The translations under genes were made by a program, and so were the position numbers. Positions 5,550-6,808 of a DNA stretch of 6,808 nt are shown here, piece after piece. The stretch spans positions 1 through 6,808 of the forward strand of contig JAGVII010000358.1 of assembly GCA_020056155.1 (NCBI GenBank), written 5' to 3'. The first letter of the stretch is position 1; the number at the start of each line of letters is the position of its first letter. The notes beneath the pieces were generated by a model. It had not been told where the DNA came from. It made no database searches and saw only the letters and a program-made list of their open reading frames with translations. This stretch comes from Afipia sp. (GTDB lineage: Bacteria > Pseudomonadota > Alphaproteobacteria > Rhizobiales > Xanthobacteraceae).

Positions 5550-6802
5550 GCGCTCCGCGTTCGCTGCGCGACGCCCCCTGGCTGAGGTCAGGCGCGACGG
5601 CGCGGGTGCTCGCCTTGCTCAATGCGGACAGCGAACAGGCGCGGGTGGCGGGCGGCGCCGTGCGCAATGCGCTGCTCGATCTTCCCGTGGGCGATATCGA
5701 TATTGCGACCACGGCGCTGCCGGACGAAGTGATCCGCCGCGCCAAGCTCGCGCATATCAAGGCGGTCCCGACCGGCGTGGAGCACGGCACGGTGACGCTG
5801 GTGATCGAAGGCCAGCCGTTCGAAGTGACCACGCTGCGCGAGGATATCGAGACCTTCGGGCGCAAGGCCAGGGTGGCCTTCGGCCGCGACTGGAAGCGCG
5901 ACGCCATGCGCCGCGACTTCACCATCAACGGTTTGTCGGTGACGCCTGATGGCGCGGTCCACGACGAGGTCGGCGGACTGGCGGACATCGAAGCCCGCCG
6001 CGTGCGCTTCATCGGCGAGCCGGCGCAACGCATCGCCGAGGATTATCTGCGCATCCTGCGCTTTTTCCGGATTCACGCCGCCTATGGCGAGGGCGTGCCG
6101 GACCCTGCCGGATACGAGGCCTGCATTGCCGGGCGCGATGGTCTTTCAGGCCTGTCAGCCGAGCGCATCCGGATGGAAATGCTGAAACTCATGGTTGCGA
6201 AGGGCGCTGCATCGGCCCTGGTTGCGATGGACGACGCCGGACTGTTGCTGCGGCTGACGGCGGGCGTAGTTTATCACGGCGCACTCGCCAACATGATTGC
6301 CGCCGAGCGCGAACTGGGGATCGGAGCGGACGCAACACTCCGCCTTGGCGCATTGGGGGTTGCGGTTACCGAAGATGCGAAGCGCCTGTCGCTGCGCTGG
6401 CGGCTGTCCAATGCCGAAACCAAGCGACTCGATTCGATGGGGCATCGCTGGTGGCGGGCGGCTGGCATGGACGAGGCAACGGCCCAGCGCAGGTTGTACC
6501 GGCTGGGCGTGCCGCGCTATCTCGACCGGATCATGCTGGCATGGGCGCGGGCGGGGCGGGATTTCAACTCGCCGCAGTGGCGTGATCTTGCGACGTTGCC
6601 GCAGCGCTGGACAGCACCGGCTTTCCCGCTCAAGGCGGCGGACTTCATTGCGCGCGGCATCGCGGAAGGTCCGGGCCTCGGTCATGTGCTGACGCTGGCC
6701 GAGGACGCCTGGCTGGCGATGCAGTTTCCGCTCGATGCAGCGGCGCTGAAAGCCATCGCCGATGACACCGTCGCGCGATTCACGCGGGACCATCGGCTTT
6801 GA
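5546..6802 (+). CDS. cca: CCA tRNA nucleotidyltransferase (class II)
   Basis: The 418-residue protein is complete. The nucleotidyltransferase head shows motif A, RVAGGAVRNALLDLPVGDID (33-52), with metal-binding D50 and D52, and the third carboxylate in FEVTTLR (E93). It continues with RRDFTINGL (122-130) for ribose recognition, then EDYLRILRFFR (nucleotide-template motif EDxxR) and ERIRMEMLKL (neck). The C-terminal half is the helical body and tail that hold tRNA. The enzyme adds or repairs the 3'-terminal CCA of tRNAs from CTP and ATP without a nucleic-acid template. The EDxxR motif argues for a CCA-adding enzyme rather than a poly(A) polymerase of the same superfamily; alphaproteobacterial homologues are often annotated as either. 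The start overlaps the DUF6111 stop by 4 nt (ATGA). It is the last gene seen in the operon; only six bases remain after the stop, so no terminator can be judged. Confidence 0.95.
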   Translation: MSAPRSLRDAPWLRSGATARVLALLNADSEQARVAGGAVRNALLDLPVGDIDIATTALPDEVIRRAKLAHIKAVPTGVEHGTVTLVIEGQPFEVTTLREDIETFGRKARVAFGRDWKRDAMRRDFTINGLSVTPDGAVHDEVGGLADIEARRVRFIGEPAQRIAEDYLRILRFFRIHAAYGEGVPDPAGYEACIAGRDGLSGLSAERIRMEMLKLMVAKGAASALVAMDDAGLLLRLTAGVVYHGALANMIAAERELGIGADATLRLGALGVAVTEDAKRLSLRWRLSNAETKRLDSMGHRWWRAAGMDEATAQRRLYRLGVPRYLDRIMLAWARAGRDFNSPQWRDLATLPQRWTAPAFPLKAADFIARGIAEGPGLGHVLTLAEDAWLAMQFPLDAAALKAIADDTVARFTRDHRL

Positions 6803-6808
6803 GGCCCA

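Noticed and set aside
5546..6802. Poly(A) polymerase instead of CCA-adding enzyme
   Set aside because: The template motif EDYLR and neck ERIRME fit CCA-adding enzymes, and the long basic C-terminal tail of PcnB-type enzymes is missing. Sequence alone does not fully exclude it.

Overview
The window is high-GC bacterial DNA. Its gene content and order (moxR–DUF58–BatA-like/DUF4159-type on one strand, DUF1285–CoA pyrophosphatase–DUF6111–cca on the other) point to an alphaproteobacterium, most likely of the Bradyrhizobium/Rhodopseudomonas/Nitrobacter/Afipia group. That placement rests on remembered gene order and protein resemblance, not on a search. No phage, IS, CRISPR or RNA genes were seen.

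Left half (1-3494, minus strand): three tightly packed genes read leftwards. A MoxR-type AAA+ ATPase (2490-3494) is followed after 2 nt by a soluble DUF58/VWA-like protein (1534-2487). That gene overlaps by 4 nt a large membrane-anchored BatA-like protein (1-1537) whose C-terminus lies beyond the left edge. This is the usual MoxR/VWA pairing: an ATPase thought to act as a chaperone or metal-insertase, working with VWA proteins on an unidentified client, probably at the inner membrane or envelope.

Middle (3495-3971, about 477 bp): a non-coding divergent intergenic region. It holds a short direct repeat, two adjacent imperfect palindromes (3629-3697 and 3714-3788) of strikingly similar build, and a weak sigma70-like promoter candidate facing right.

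Right half (3972-6802, plus strand): four co-directional genes, very probably one operon. These are a DUF1285 protein, a NUDIX CoA pyrophosphatase with a probable TTG start, a small two-helix membrane protein (DUF6111) and a CCA tRNA nucleotidyltransferase. The last two junctions are ATGA overlaps. The operon joins CoA turnover and tRNA 3'-end maturation with two uncharacterised proteins.

I see no clearly new system. The points most worth a second look are the twin palindromes between the operons, the VWA-like domain with an altered MIDAS in the BatA-like protein, and the two unknowns in the cca operon.
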